A DNA stretch of 64,000 bases, from positions 310,001-374,000 of the forward strand of contig NZ_WHSB02000003.1 in assembly GCF_010994755.1 (NCBI RefSeq), written 5' to 3'. The notes under the pieces were generated by a model. That model saw only the letters and a list, made by a program, of their open reading frames with translations. It made no database searches and was not told where the DNA came from. A program made the translations under genes and the position numbers. This document shows positions 1 through 8,763 of the stretch, one piece after another (within the stretch, counting starts at the first letter, position 1; each line of letters begins with the position of its first letter). Source of the DNA: Shinella lacus. GTDB lineage: Bacteria; Pseudomonadota; Alphaproteobacteria; Rhizobiales; Rhizobiaceae.

Positions 1-768
1 TCCGGCGCCATCGACTTCACTTACATCGGCAACAACCCGTCGCTGCGCCTGGCCGCCACCGGCGCGGACGTGAAGCTCATCGGTCTTTCCAGCTGGAACC
101 GCTCGAACGAGACGCAGATCGTCGTCAAGCCGGATTCGCCGATCCAGAAGATCGAGGACCTGAAGGGCAAGAAGGTCGCCTATCTCTCGGGCACGGTGCG
201 CCATTCGACCTTCGCCAAGGCGCTGAAGGCAGCCGGCCTTTCGCTCACCGACGTCGAGAGCCTGAACCTCGGCATTGAAAGCTCCGGCCCGGCGCTGGTG
301 CGCGGCGATGTCGATGCCATCGTCGAGAGCACCGGCCCCGTCCAGACGCTCGTCGAAAAGGGCGTCGCGCGCGTGATCTTCGATGCCGGCGTGTCGGGAA
401 AGCCGGAATGGGCCGTGCCGCATCTCATCAGCGTCAACGGTGACTTCGCCCGCAAGTACCCCGATATCGTGACGCGCCTGCTGGCCGTCGACATCGCAAC
501 TGACCGCTGGGCCGACGCCAACCCGGAAGAGACGATCGCGATCTTCGTCAAGGAGACCGGCAGCAGCGACAAGGCCGTGCGCGCGACCTATCCGGACGGC
601 AAGTTCTTCCAGAATCCGGAAATCAGCGAAGAGGCTGTGCGGGCGCTTCAGGGCGAGGAAACCTTCATGGCGGATGCCGAGCTCCTGAAGGGCAAGGTCG
701 ACTACACGACCTGGATCGACCGCTCGTTCTACGACGCGGCGCTCAAGAGGGTTGCCGCCAGCAACTGA
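1..768 (+). CDS. ABC transporter solute-binding protein, NitT/TauT/SsuA type (5' truncated)
   Basis: The reading frame is open from base 1 and ends at TGA 766-768, so about 255 C-terminal residues are visible and the N-terminus with any signal peptide is outside the window. The visible part (TYIGNNPSLRLA, then DLKGKKVAYLSGTVRH, then GPALVRGDVDAIVES) resembles periplasmic binding proteins of the NMT1/SsuA/TauA group that deliver nitrate, sulfonates or other small anions and amines to an ABC importer. The first internal start is a GTG at 70, but codons before it continue the same fold. The substrate cannot be decided. A strong hairpin with a T-run follows at once, so this is probably the last gene of an operon whose other genes lie upstream. 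Confidence 0.8.
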   Translation, partial: SGAIDFTYIGNNPSLRLAATGADVKLIGLSSWNRSNETQIVVKPDSPIQKIEDLKGKKVAYLSGTVRHSTFAKALKAAGLSLTDVESLNLGIESSGPALVRGDVDAIVESTGPVQTLVEKGVARVIFDAGVSGKPEWAVPHLISVNGDFARKYPDIVTRLLAVDIATDRWADANPEETIAIFVKETGSSDKAVRATYPDGKFFQNPEISEEAVRALQGEETFMADAELLKGKVDYTTWIDRSFYDAALKRVAASN

Positions 769-780
769 TAGCGTAGGTTT

Positions 781-814
781 GGGCGTCGGCGTGTTCGCGC
801 CGGCGCCCCTTTTT
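781..814 (+). terminator. Intrinsic terminator after the truncated solute-binding protein gene
   Basis: Arms 781-791 and 798-808 pair over 11 positions with one G-T wobble, with a six-base loop (TGTTCG), and are followed by C then TTTTT at 810-814. It lies 12 bases after the stop codon. The U-run ends just before the MFS start at 825, so the next gene must have its own promoter or depend on read-through. Confidence 0.8.
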
Positions 815-824
815 GTTGATTGTG

Positions 825-2249
825 ATGTCCTCCATTCCCGCTTCGCCGATACCGCTCCACCGCACCCGCATCGTCCCGGCCGTTGTCGCCGTGGCCTTCT
901 TCATGCAGATGCTCGACAGCACGATCATCGCGACGTCGCTGCCGGCGATGGCGCATGCCTTTTCCACGGATGTGGTGACGCTGAACATCGGCTTCACGGC
1001 CTATCTGCTGGCGATGGCGGTGTTCATTCCGCCCGCCGGCTGGCTCGCCGATCGGTTTGGCGCCCGCGCGGTGTTCCTTTCCGCCATCGTGCTCTTCACG
1101 CTGTCCTCCGTCGCCTGCGGCTTTTCCGGCTCGCTTGCGGAATTCACCGCGGCGCGGCTTTTCCAGGGGGCATCCGCCGCGCTGATGACGCCGGTCGGGC
1201 GCCAGCTCGTGCTGCGCGGCGCGCCGAAGGCGGAACTGGTGCGGGCGATCGCCACCATCACCTGGCCGGCTTTGATTGCCCCCGTCATTGGCCCGCTGAT
1301 CGGCGCCTGGATCACCACCCATGCGGGCTGGGAGTGGAATTTCTTCATCAACCTGCCGCTTGGCCTTCTCGGCGTCGTGCTCGTCGCCTTCTTCGTGCCG
1401 CATGCGCCGGGCGAGGGGCCGCGCCCCTTCGATCTGCCGGGCTTTCTCCTGACCAGCGGCGCGCTGGCGCTGACGCTGGCGGGGCTGGAGCTCTCCAGCG
1501 CCTCGACGGGCGGCGCGGGTGCGCTGGCGATCCTCGCCGCCGGCGTTGTCGCAGGCACGCTTGCCATCCGCCATCTCAAGCGAGCGCCGCATGCCCTGCT
1601 CGACATGGCCGTGCTGAAGGTGCCGACTTTCGCCTTCGCGACGCTTTCGGCCGGCACGGCCGGGCGGCTGGCGGTCAATGCAACACCATTCTTGCTGCCC
1701 TTGCTGTTCCAGGTCGGCCTTGGCTACGACGCGGTGGAGACGGGCTCGCTCGTGCTGGTCTATTTCCTCGGCAACCTCCTGATGAAGAGCGTTACGACCC
1801 CCGCACTCCGCCTCTTCGGCTTCCGCTCGCTGCTCGTCGTCAACGGCCTGGTCGCGGCGCTGACCATCGGCGCCTTCGCTTTCGTCGACGGCGGGACGCC
1901 GCGCCTCCTGCTCTTCGGCCTGCTGATCGCCTGCGGCCTGTCGCGCTCGATGCAGTTCACCGCGCTGACGACCATCGCTTTTGCCGATGTGACACCGGCA
2001 CAGCGCAGTGCGGCAACGACAATCTCGGCCATGTTGCAGCAGCTTTCGCAGCTTCTCGGCGTCGCCGTCGCCGCCGTGGTCATCCGCCTCGCCTCCGCCT
2101 TTTTCCCCGAGACCGCCGGTGGCGGAATGCTCATGGATATCCGCGCCGCCTTCCTCTGCATCGCCGTGATCGGCTTCGTTTCCGCGCTGCGCTTCCTGGC
2201 GCTGCCGCGTGATGCCGGGGCGGAAGTCTCCGGCCACCGCCGCGGATGA
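825..2249 (+). CDS. MFS transporter, DHA2 (EmrB/QacA-like) family
   Basis: This 474-residue protein is almost entirely hydrophobic helices. It opens with the DHA2-like segment FMQMLDSTIIATSLPAMA and carries an MFS motif A (GWLADRFGARAVF) near residue 75. Members are proton-driven drug or solute exporters of the inner membrane with 12-14 helices. ATG 825 is preferred; TTG 813 and GTG 822 are in frame upstream, but 813 falls inside the terminator U-run. No good ribosome binding site is visible before any of them, so the start is uncertain. The substrate is unknown. The gene stands between two unrelated units and is followed by the D-aminopeptidase gene on the same strand after about 90 bases. 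Confidence 0.8.
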   Translation: MSSIPASPIPLHRTRIVPAVVAVAFFMQMLDSTIIATSLPAMAHAFSTDVVTLNIGFTAYLLAMAVFIPPAGWLADRFGARAVFLSAIVLFTLSSVACGFSGSLAEFTAARLFQGASAALMTPVGRQLVLRGAPKAELVRAIATITWPALIAPVIGPLIGAWITTHAGWEWNFFINLPLGLLGVVLVAFFVPHAPGEGPRPFDLPGFLLTSGALALTLAGLELSSASTGGAGALAILAAGVVAGTLAIRHLKRAPHALLDMAVLKVPTFAFATLSAGTAGRLAVNATPFLLPLLFQVGLGYDAVETGSLVLVYFLGNLLMKSVTTPALRLFGFRSLLVVNGLVAALTIGAFAFVDGGTPRLLLFGLLIACGLSRSMQFTALTTIAFADVTPAQRSAATTISAMLQQLSQLLGVAVAAVVIRLASAFFPETAGGGMLMDIRAAFLCIAVIGFVSALRFLALPRDAGAEVSGHRRG

Positions 2250-2338
2250 AGGCGCGCGACCCGGATTTTTGACATGTTGCTAAGCGGCTCCCGACCGGAC
2301 CAATATCGGCCCGTGAGATTCGCAACGGAAAGCCCGGC

Positions 2339-3901
2339 ATGACCAAAATCGACGACAAACGGCTCGAAGCGGAGATCGATGCGCTTCCGGCCCGGTTCCA
2401 GGGACCGGGCGGTGTCGTCGGGGTGGTCAGCGAAGGGCGGGTCGTGGCGCGCCGCGCCTGGGGGTTTTCGAACCTTGACGAGCGGCATGCAATGACGCCC
2501 GACACGCGGCTGCCGATCTGCTCGATCTCCAAGCAGTTCACCTGCGCGGCCATGCTCGCCGTGTGCGGCGAGCCCGAGGCCCTGGATGCGCGGCTTCCCG
2601 CACACCTGCCGAACTTCGAAGGCCCGCTTCCCACGGTACGCGACCTTTGCAACAATCAGTCGGGACTGCGCGATTACTGGGCGCTCACCGTGCTCCACGG
2701 CGGCAAGGCGGAACAGACCTTTTCCCGCGCCGATGCGGGCCCGGTCCTTGCCCGCATGCGAACCGGGCATTTTGCACCCGGCACGCACTATTCCTACAGC
2801 AACGGCAATTTCCGCATTCTTTCGGACATGCTGGAGGAGGTTTCGTCCGAGACGCTCGAAGCCCTCTATGCCCGCCACATCTGGCAGCCGGCCGGCATGG
2901 CCGGCGCCGTGTTGACCGCCGACACCCGCCAGCCCGCGGATGGCGTCGTCGGCTACGAAGGCAACGACGCTTCTGGCTACCTGCCCGCGGAAAACGGCAT
3001 CTACTGGCGGGGCGATGCCGGCATTTCCGCCTCGCTCGACGACATGCTCGCCTATGAACGCTGGATCGATGCCACGCACGACGATCCCGCCAGCCTCTAC
3101 CAGCGCATCGCCGCGCCGCAGACCTTCCGCGATGGCAGGCCGGCCGCCTATGGTTTCGCCCTGCAGCATTCACGCCTTGGCGATTTCGCCTTCACCAGCC
3201 ACGGCGGCGCGCTGCGCGGCTTCCGGGCCCACCGGATGTGCTCGACCGAGGCCCGCCTCTCGGTCGTGGTGATGTTCAACCACCACGGCGATGCCCATGG
3301 CGCGGCCCACCGGTTGCTGCGCGCGGCACTCGGCCTGCCCCATCCCGCGTCGCAGCCGCTGCGCGGGAGCTGGACGGGGCAATGGATCAGCGAGGAAACC
3401 GGCCTGCTGGCACGGCTGGAGCCGGGCCGCGAGACAGTCTCCCTGCGGTTCGGCACGTCGGTCGAGGCGCTGTCGGAAGCGCCGGACGGCAGCCTCGCCT
3501 CCGCGACGGTCAAGCTCGCCCGCGCGGGCGAGGACCTGCTGATGGAGCGTCCGCACGAAAATCACGCCGAGCGGCTCTTGCCTGTCCCCACCGCTCCGCC
3601 GGTGGCGGACGCCAGCATCGCTGGGCGCTACCGTTCCTCCGAACTGGAGGCGGATATCGTCATCGAATGCCGCGACGGCGGCACCTATCTCTGGGCAGAA
3701 GGCTTTCTTGGCACAGGCCGCCCCGAGATCGTCTACCCGGCCGGCCCGGATCTCTGGATCGTCGTGACCCGCCGCTCGATGGACGCCCCGGCGCCGGGAG
3801 ACTGGACGCTGCGCGTCGCCCGCGATACCGCGGGAAACATCACCGGCCTGACGCTCGGCTGCTGGCTGGCGCGGGGCATTGATTATGTCAAACAGGCGTG
3901 A
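2339..3901 (+). CDS. dap: D-aminopeptidase (DAP), SxxK serine hydrolase
   Basis: The 520-residue protein matches the length and layout of the Ochrobactrum anthropi D-aminopeptidase, a penicillin-recognising serine hydrolase that removes N-terminal D-amino acids from peptides and amides. The catalytic SxxK is Ser62-Ile-Ser-Lys65, the second motif is Tyr153-Ser-Asn155, and a His-Gly-Gly motif starts at His288. The region after about residue 330 fits the two beta-barrel C-terminal domains of DAP that replace the PBP transpeptidase tail. No signal peptide is visible, so it is probably cytoplasmic. It lies 66 bases before a YtcJ-like amidohydrolase gene on the same strand, suggesting joint use on amide or peptide substrates. 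Confidence 0.85.
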   Translation: MTKIDDKRLEAEIDALPARFQGPGGVVGVVSEGRVVARRAWGFSNLDERHAMTPDTRLPICSISKQFTCAAMLAVCGEPEALDARLPAHLPNFEGPLPTVRDLCNNQSGLRDYWALTVLHGGKAEQTFSRADAGPVLARMRTGHFAPGTHYSYSNGNFRILSDMLEEVSSETLEALYARHIWQPAGMAGAVLTADTRQPADGVVGYEGNDASGYLPAENGIYWRGDAGISASLDDMLAYERWIDATHDDPASLYQRIAAPQTFRDGRPAAYGFALQHSRLGDFAFTSHGGALRGFRAHRMCSTEARLSVVVMFNHHGDAHGAAHRLLRAALGLPHPASQPLRGSWTGQWISEETGLLARLEPGRETVSLRFGTSVEALSEAPDGSLASATVKLARAGEDLLMERPHENHAERLLPVPTAPPVADASIAGRYRSSELEADIVIECRDGGTYLWAEGFLGTGRPEIVYPAGPDLWIVVTRRSMDAPAPGDWTLRVARDTAGNITGLTLGCWLARGIDYVKQA

Positions 3902-3967
3902 TGCCACCGAACGCCTTGTCAAACATAGCGTAAGGCCGCCCGTTCGGCGCTTTGGAGGGAGCATTGC

Positions 3968-5594
3968 ATGGCAGTCCGAATTGAAGCCGATCTCATCCTG
4001 CACAATGGCCGCATCTGGCGTGGCCGGGAGGAGGGCATCAGCACGGCTGTTGCCGTGCGGCAGGGCAAGGTGCTGACCACCGGCAGCGATGCCGACATTC
4101 TGGCGCTCCGGGGACCCGGCACGGAGGTCATCGATCTCGAAGGCCGTTTTGCCAGCCCCGGCCTCATCGACAACCACCTGCACCTGATCGCGACCGGCAT
4201 CGCCATGGGCTTCGTCGACGCCACGCCCGCGGCGGCGCCGACGCTCGCCACGCTGATGGCGGCGATTGCCGAGCGTGCCGCGGCAACGCCGAAAGGCGGC
4301 TGGGTCTGTGCCCGGGGCTACGACCAGGTCAAGCTCGATACCGGCCGGCATCCGACGCGCGAGGATCTCGACCGCGCCGCCCCCGATCACCCGGTCTATT
4401 TGACGCGGGCCTGCGGCCACATCTCGATCGCCAATTCCCGTGCGCTGGCGCTTGCCGGCGTCCACGAGGCAACACCCGTGCCCGACGGTGGCGTGATCGG
4501 CGTCACCGATGGCCGGCTGAACGGTTTTCTTGCGGAAAACGCCCAGAACCTCATCAAGGCCGCCATGCCGCCGGCGACGACCGAGGAGCTCATCGACGGC
4601 ATCGAGCGGGCAGGGCACCATCTCCTCTCCTTCGGCATCACCAGCTGCATGGACGCGGCGGTCGGCCATGTCGCCGGTTTTTGCCGAAATCCAGGCCTAC
4701 GAGATGGCGAAACTTTCCGGCCGCCTGCCGGTGCGCGTCTGGCTGACGCTGCTCGGCGATCCCGGCGTCTCAATCGTCGAGGACGCCTGGCGGGCCGGGC
4801 TGCTTTCCGGGGTCGGCGACGACATGCTGCGCGTTGGTGGGGTCAAGATCTTCCTCGATGGTTCGGCGGGCGGACGCACCGCCTGGATGACGAAACCCTA
4901 CGAAGGAGAACCGGACAATATCGGCGTGCAGATGCTGCCGGATGAAACGGTCGAGGCGGTGGTCAGGGATTGCCATGACCGCGGCTACCAGATGGTCTGC
5001 CACGCCATCGGCGACGGCGCGATCGAGCAGCTCATCACGGCCTATGAAAAGGCGCTCGCCGCCAATCCCGATCCCGACCGCCGCCACCGCATCGAGCATT
5101 GCGGCTTTTCCACGCCGGCGCAGAATGCCCGCATGCAAGCCGCCGGCATCCTGCCCGCGCCGCAGATGGCCTTCATCCACGATTTCGGCGACAGCTACAT
5201 TTCCGTGCTCGGGGAAGCGCGCGGCAAGCTGTCCTACCCGATCGGCACTTGGATGCGCATGGGAATGAAACCCTCGACCGGCTCGGATTCGCCGGTCTGC
5301 TCGCCCAATCCCTTTCCGAACCTCCACGCCATGATCACGCGCCAGACCGGCAAGGGCACGGTGATGGAGGCATCCGAACGGCTGAGCCCCGAAGAGGCCC
5401 TTCAGGCCTATACGGAATACGGCGCATGGTCACAGAAGGCCGAGGCGGTGAAGGGGCGGCTGGTGCCCGGCCAGTGGGCCGACATCGCCGTCTTCGACAA
5501 CGATCTCCTGACTGCCGAGCCCGAGAACATCCTGTCGGGCACACGCTGCCTGCTGACCCTGCTTGCAGGCCGTGTCGTGCATGATGTGCGCTAG
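3968..5594 (+). pseudogene. YtcJ-like amidohydrolase (Amidohydro_3), frameshifted
   Basis: ATG 3968 follows a good GGAGGGA ribosome site. The first frame encodes about 237 residues of a metal-dependent amidohydrolase (GLIDNHLHL gives the HxH metal pair) and then turns into nonsense, ending at 4945. From about 4683 the next frame continues the same family without loss (AEIQAYEMA, then CHAIGDGAIEQL, then RRHRIEHCGF) to TAG 5594. Removing one T from the five-T run at 4678-4682 restores a continuous 541-codon gene reading VAGFAEIQ across the join. This is either a real one-base insertion that inactivates the gene or a homopolymer error. Family members are annotated as metal-dependent hydrolases of unknown substrate. 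It is partnered with the D-aminopeptidase just upstream. Confidence 0.85.
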
Positions 5595-5669
5595 AGGTCT
5601 GCAAATCTTGATCGAAGGCGACGCCCACCCAAACCTATTTGCGCGGCTGATTGACCTAGCCGTGGCACA

Positions 5670-6137
5670 TCACCCGATCAACCGGGAGAGCAACGTCAGG
5701 AACTGCTCGCGGGCGCGCGGGCTGCCGAGCCGTTCGAGGCAGTCGGCCTCGAAGTCTGCCTCGGCGCGCCGGGCGTCTGCCAGCAGGTGCTGGCCGGCGG
5801 GGGTGAGGTAGAGCGCGTAGGAGCGCCGGTCGTTCGGGGCGCTGCGCCGCTCCGTGAGGCAGCGGCTTTCGAGGTCGTTCATCAGCGCCACGAAGTTCGC
5901 TCGCTGGATGCCGAGCGCCGTCGCAATCTCCGATTGTTTGCGTCCCGGCCGCTCGGCGATCAGTGCCAGCACGCAGAATTCGGCGGGGCGTAAATCGACC
6001 CGGGAGAAATGGTGGAGGAAGCGGTGGACGAACTGCCCGTGCGCGCGCCTTAACTGATGGACGACGCTTTGCGCGACGGCGGAGGCTTCAAGCACGTCTG
6101 CAATGCTGGACTCGTAAGTTTGGCTTATCTTTTCCAT
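5670..6137 (-). CDS. MarR-family transcriptional regulator
   Basis: This 155-residue protein has the MarR winged helix-turn-helix in its centre (RKQSEIATALGIQRANFVAL) followed by the family wing signature near NDRRSYALYLT. The N- and C-terminal helices would form the dimer interface. MarR proteins are ligand-releasable repressors, commonly of their own gene and of an efflux or catabolic neighbour. It is convergent with the broken amidohydrolase gene. Its own promoter lies in 6138-6300, which carries a near-perfect 14-base direct repeat that is the likely operator. No target gene is adjacent apart from itself. Confidence 0.85.
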   Translation of the reverse strand: MEKISQTYESSIADVLEASAVAQSVVHQLRRAHGQFVHRFLHHFSRVDLRPAEFCVLALIAERPGRKQSEIATALGIQRANFVALMNDLESRCLTERRSAPNDRRSYALYLTPAGQHLLADARRAEADFEADCLERLGSPRAREQFLTLLSRLIG

Positions 6138-6206
6138 GGCTTGGCCATCTTTCTCCCACCCGGCGGCGTTTCCGGCTTACGGCCTGCCATAGAGCATAGG
6201 AGCAAG

Positions 6207-6259
6207 TTTTCCACGCGCAAGATGCGGCATTGATGATTGCAGGAATTTTCTACGCGCAA
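6207..6259. repeat. 14-base direct repeat, candidate MarR operator
   Basis: TTTTCCACGCGCAA at 6207-6220 and TTTTCTACGCGCAA at 6246-6259 differ at one base and start 39 bases apart. They lie 70-120 bases upstream of the marR start. The 6138-6360 interval otherwise shows no convincing gene. Confidence 0.5.
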
Positions 6260-6303
6260 TCAGGAGGCGAGAAATCATTTTGCTGAATTTCACCCATTGG
6301 TCG

Positions 6304-6331
6304 ATGCCCCGAGCCTGCGTCGGGGCATTTT
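6304..6331. terminator. Stem-loop 3' of the aminotransferase gene
   Basis: ATGCCCCGA (6304-6312) and TCGGGGCAT (6320-6328) form a perfect 9 bp stem with a 7-base loop, followed on the plus strand by a short T-run. It lies 30 bases beyond the aminotransferase stop codon. The T-run is on the wrong strand for that gene, so it may act as a mRNA 3' stabiliser rather than a classical terminator. Confidence 0.5.
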
Positions 6332-6360
6332 CATTCAACCCAGGGATAGGTCTGACGGCC

Positions 6361-7533
6361 TCAGTCGAGCGCGAATCGGTTGAGGCGGTCCTTCAGCAGC
6401 GCGATCGTCTCGACGTCTGCGTTGGCGAAGGCGAAACGCAGGTAGCCCTCCTGCTGGGCGCCGAAATAGCTGCCGGGCAGGCAGAGGATGCCGGCTTCCT
6501 TGGCAAGCTTTTCCGCCACGCGGGCGGAGGGTGCGGCGCCGAACGGGTGGCCGATGAAGGCGAAATAGGCGCCGACCGCGCCGACGCGCCAGGAGGGAAC
6601 GCCGGCCATTGTCGAAAGAAGGCCCTCGACGCGCCGTGCGATCTCGCGACGGTTTTCCTCGCGCCAGTCTGCCAAAAGCGGCAGCGCGGTGGCGACGGCG
6701 GCCTGGGCGGAGCGGGGCGGGCAGATCTGCAGGTTGTCCATGATCTTCGCCACCTGCGTGACGACATCGGCACCCGCGGTGATCGCGCCCAGGCGATGGC
6801 CGGGAATGCAGAAGGATTTGGAGAAGCTGTAAAGGCTGATCAGCGTGTTCTCCCAGCCTGCGCGGCTGAACAGGTCATGCGGCCGGCCGGCACCCGCCGG
6901 CAGGAAGTCGCGATAGGTCTCGTCGAGGATGAGCCAGACGCCGCGCGCGGCGCAGAGATCGTAGATGGCCGCAAGCAGCGCCGGCGGATAGACCGCGCCT
7001 GTCGGGTTGTTCGGCGAGACGAGGGCGACGGCGCGCACATCCGGGGTGATGGCTGCGGCGAGGGCATCGACATCCGGCAGGAAACCGTTTGCCGGATCAC
7101 AGGCGGCGAACCGGGTTTTGATGCCCAGCATGGCGAGCGTGGTTTCCTGGTTGAAATAGTAGGGATCAGTCATCAGCACGGCATCGCCGGCGCCGGCGAC
7201 CGCCATGGCGGCGCAGATGAAGGCCTGGTTGCACCCGGCCGTCACATGGATATTGCCCGCCGAAAGGGCGACGCCGTAGCTCTCGGAGACATGGCCGGCA
7301 TAGGCCTTGCGCAGGCTGTCCTCGCCCTCGATCGGCCCGTAGCCGGTATAGGCGCGCGAGGCGGCGTTTTCGCCGAGCAGCCGCAGCATGTCGGGATGCG
7401 GCGGATAGCCGGGCACGGCCTGCGACAGGTCGATCATCGGGCCGCTGCGGCCGTCATAGGCATCGCCCCAGGCGAAGACGGCGGGGATCGGCGGCGGGGC
7501 GAGGGATTCGACGAGCGGGTTGAAGCGGGGCAT
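6361..7533 (-). CDS. PLP-dependent aminotransferase, class I/II
   Basis: The 390-residue fold-type I aminotransferase starts at ATG 7533 (MPRFNPLVESL). An earlier in-frame ATG at 7626 would add a low-complexity, unlikely extension. Recognisable elements are SPNNPTGAVYP near residue 165, the LILDETYRDF aspartate segment, and YSFSKSFCIPGHRLG, which contains the PLP-binding lysine. It transfers amino groups between an amino acid and a 2-oxo acid; the donor is unknown. It follows the LysR gene by 31 bases on the same strand and probably shares a transcript. Together they face the ureohydrolase/ABC operon, so it may act on an amine or guanidino compound imported there. Confidence 0.85.
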   Translation of the reverse strand: MPRFNPLVESLAPPPIPAVFAWGDAYDGRSGPMIDLSQAVPGYPPHPDMLRLLGENAASRAYTGYGPIEGEDSLRKAYAGHVSESYGVALSAGNIHVTAGCNQAFICAAMAVAGAGDAVLMTDPYYFNQETTLAMLGIKTRFAACDPANGFLPDVDALAAAITPDVRAVALVSPNNPTGAVYPPALLAAIYDLCAARGVWLILDETYRDFLPAGAGRPHDLFSRAGWENTLISLYSFSKSFCIPGHRLGAITAGADVVTQVAKIMDNLQICPPRSAQAAVATALPLLADWREENRREIARRVEGLLSTMAGVPSWRVGAVGAYFAFIGHPFGAAPSARVAEKLAKEAGILCLPGSYFGAQQEGYLRFAFANADVETIALLKDRLNRFALD

Positions 7534-7564
7534 GGTGATGTCCGTAAAATCGGGGTCGTGAAGA

Positions 7565-8584
7565 TCAGGCGCGGGTCTTGCGCTGGGTGGGAGTGGCCCG
7601 GCGCTTGGCCGGGGTCGGGGTCGCAATCGGGCGAAGGTTTTCCGCCGCGCGGCCGCTGCGCCCGCGCAGGATCATGCGGGCGGAGGTCTGCGGTTCGGGC
7701 ATGCTTTCCTCGAGCGAGGCGAAGAACCAGTCGATAAACACCTTGACGATCGGCGTCTGGCGCACCGCCTGCCGGCAGGCGACGTAGAAGGCGTCGTAGG
7801 CCGGCACCGTGAGGTCGAACGGCACGACCAGCTCGCCGCGGGCGATCAGGTTGCTGGCGGTGATGGTGTCGCCGAGCGCGATGCCCTGCCCGTGCAGGGC
7901 GGCTTCCGTGGAAAGGCGCGCGTCGCTCATGAAATGCTGGCGGCCGCGCACCACGTCCACGGCATCGGCAGCGGAAAGCCAGGTGTTCCATTCGCGCCCG
8001 TCGTCGCCGTGAAACAGCGTGTGGTCCGAGAGATCGCGCAGCGAGCGCAGCGGACGGTTGTTCAGCAGCGTCGGGCTGGCAATGGGGAAGAGCTGCAGCT
8101 TCGACCACAGCCGCGTCCAGCAGTCCGGCCAGTTGCCGTCGCCGTAGAGCAGGCAGACATCCGTGTCGAGCGAGCGCAGGTGGTCCGGATCGTTGGAGGC
8201 GATGAGCGTGACGCGCACGCCCGGAAACTGGTCGGTGAAGGCGTTGAGGCGCGGGATCAGCCAGAGCGACAGGAGCGCCGGCACGCAGGTGATGGTGATG
8301 TCGCCGCTGGTCTCCGGCTGTTTCATCAGCGCGGTCGCCGCCGCGATCTCGCCAAACGCATTGGTGACGGCCGGCAGCAGCAGCGCGCCCTGCGGCGTCA
8401 GCTTCAGCCGCTTGCCGCCGCGCTCGAACAGCACGGTGCCGAGCGATTCCTCCAGCGCGCGGATCTGGTGACTGACGGCGCCATGCGTCACGTTCAACTC
8501 GCGCGCGGCGGCGGAAACGGCGCCCCGGCGGGCGGTCGCCTCGAAGGCGCGAAGCGGGTTGAGCGGTGGCAGGCGCGAGGCCAT
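7565..8584 (-). CDS. LysR-family transcriptional regulator (GcvA-like)
   Basis: This 339-residue protein has an N-terminal helix-turn-helix (LRAFEATARRGAVSAAAREL, then NVTHGAVSHQIRALEE) and a C-terminal effector-binding domain. ATG 8584 (MASRLPPLNPL) is preferred to ATG 8614, because the typical LysR start PLNPLRAFE follows it. The last 35 or so residues are Arg/Ala/Pro-rich and probably disordered. It is divergent from the ureohydrolase gene with a 179-base gap and lies upstream of the aminotransferase gene, the usual position of an activator of the divergent operon. The effector may be agmatine or another guanidino compound, by inference only. Confidence 0.85.
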   Translation of the reverse strand: MASRLPPLNPLRAFEATARRGAVSAAARELNVTHGAVSHQIRALEESLGTVLFERGGKRLKLTPQGALLLPAVTNAFGEIAAATALMKQPETSGDITITCVPALLSLWLIPRLNAFTDQFPGVRVTLIASNDPDHLRSLDTDVCLLYGDGNWPDCWTRLWSKLQLFPIASPTLLNNRPLRSLRDLSDHTLFHGDDGREWNTWLSAADAVDVVRGRQHFMSDARLSTEAALHGQGIALGDTITASNLIARGELVVPFDLTVPAYDAFYVACRQAVRQTPIVKVFIDWFFASLEESMPEPQTSARMILRGRSGRAAENLRPIATPTPAKRRATPTQRKTRA

Positions 8585-8599
8585 TGGGAAACCTGATCC

Positions 8600-8642
8600 G
8601 TGAGTTTTTCTCACATCAAACGCTATAACAATATCAATTGAT
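8600..8642. promoter_or_regulatory. Candidate LysR operators between lysR and the ureohydrolase gene
   Basis: GTGAG-TTTTT-CTCAC (8600-8614) is a perfect inverted repeat 16 bases before lysR. ATCAATTGAT (8633-8642) is a perfect 10-base palindrome. A partial relative, GTGAAAAACGAG, begins at 8668. They sit where a LysR protein would bind to repress its own gene and activate the divergent operon. Confidence 0.4.
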
Positions 8643-8763
8643 TTTCCAGCCGTTTTATTACGATAATGTGAAAAACGAGGGCAAAGCCCCGGGGGAACAG
8701 AGTTTGGACGCTTCTTGCACCGGCCCCCGGTCTGCCCGCATTTCTGATGGTGAGGTAGCGACG

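Noticed and set aside
6280-7737. A 485-codon plus-strand open frame opposite the aminotransferase gene
   Set aside because: Antisense shadow; the minus strand has SPNNPTG and SFSKS motifs of a genuine aminotransferase.
8643-8763. Guanidine (ykkC-type) riboswitch before the ureohydrolase gene
   Set aside because: The conserved core sequences I would expect were not found; only GC-rich pairing is visible.
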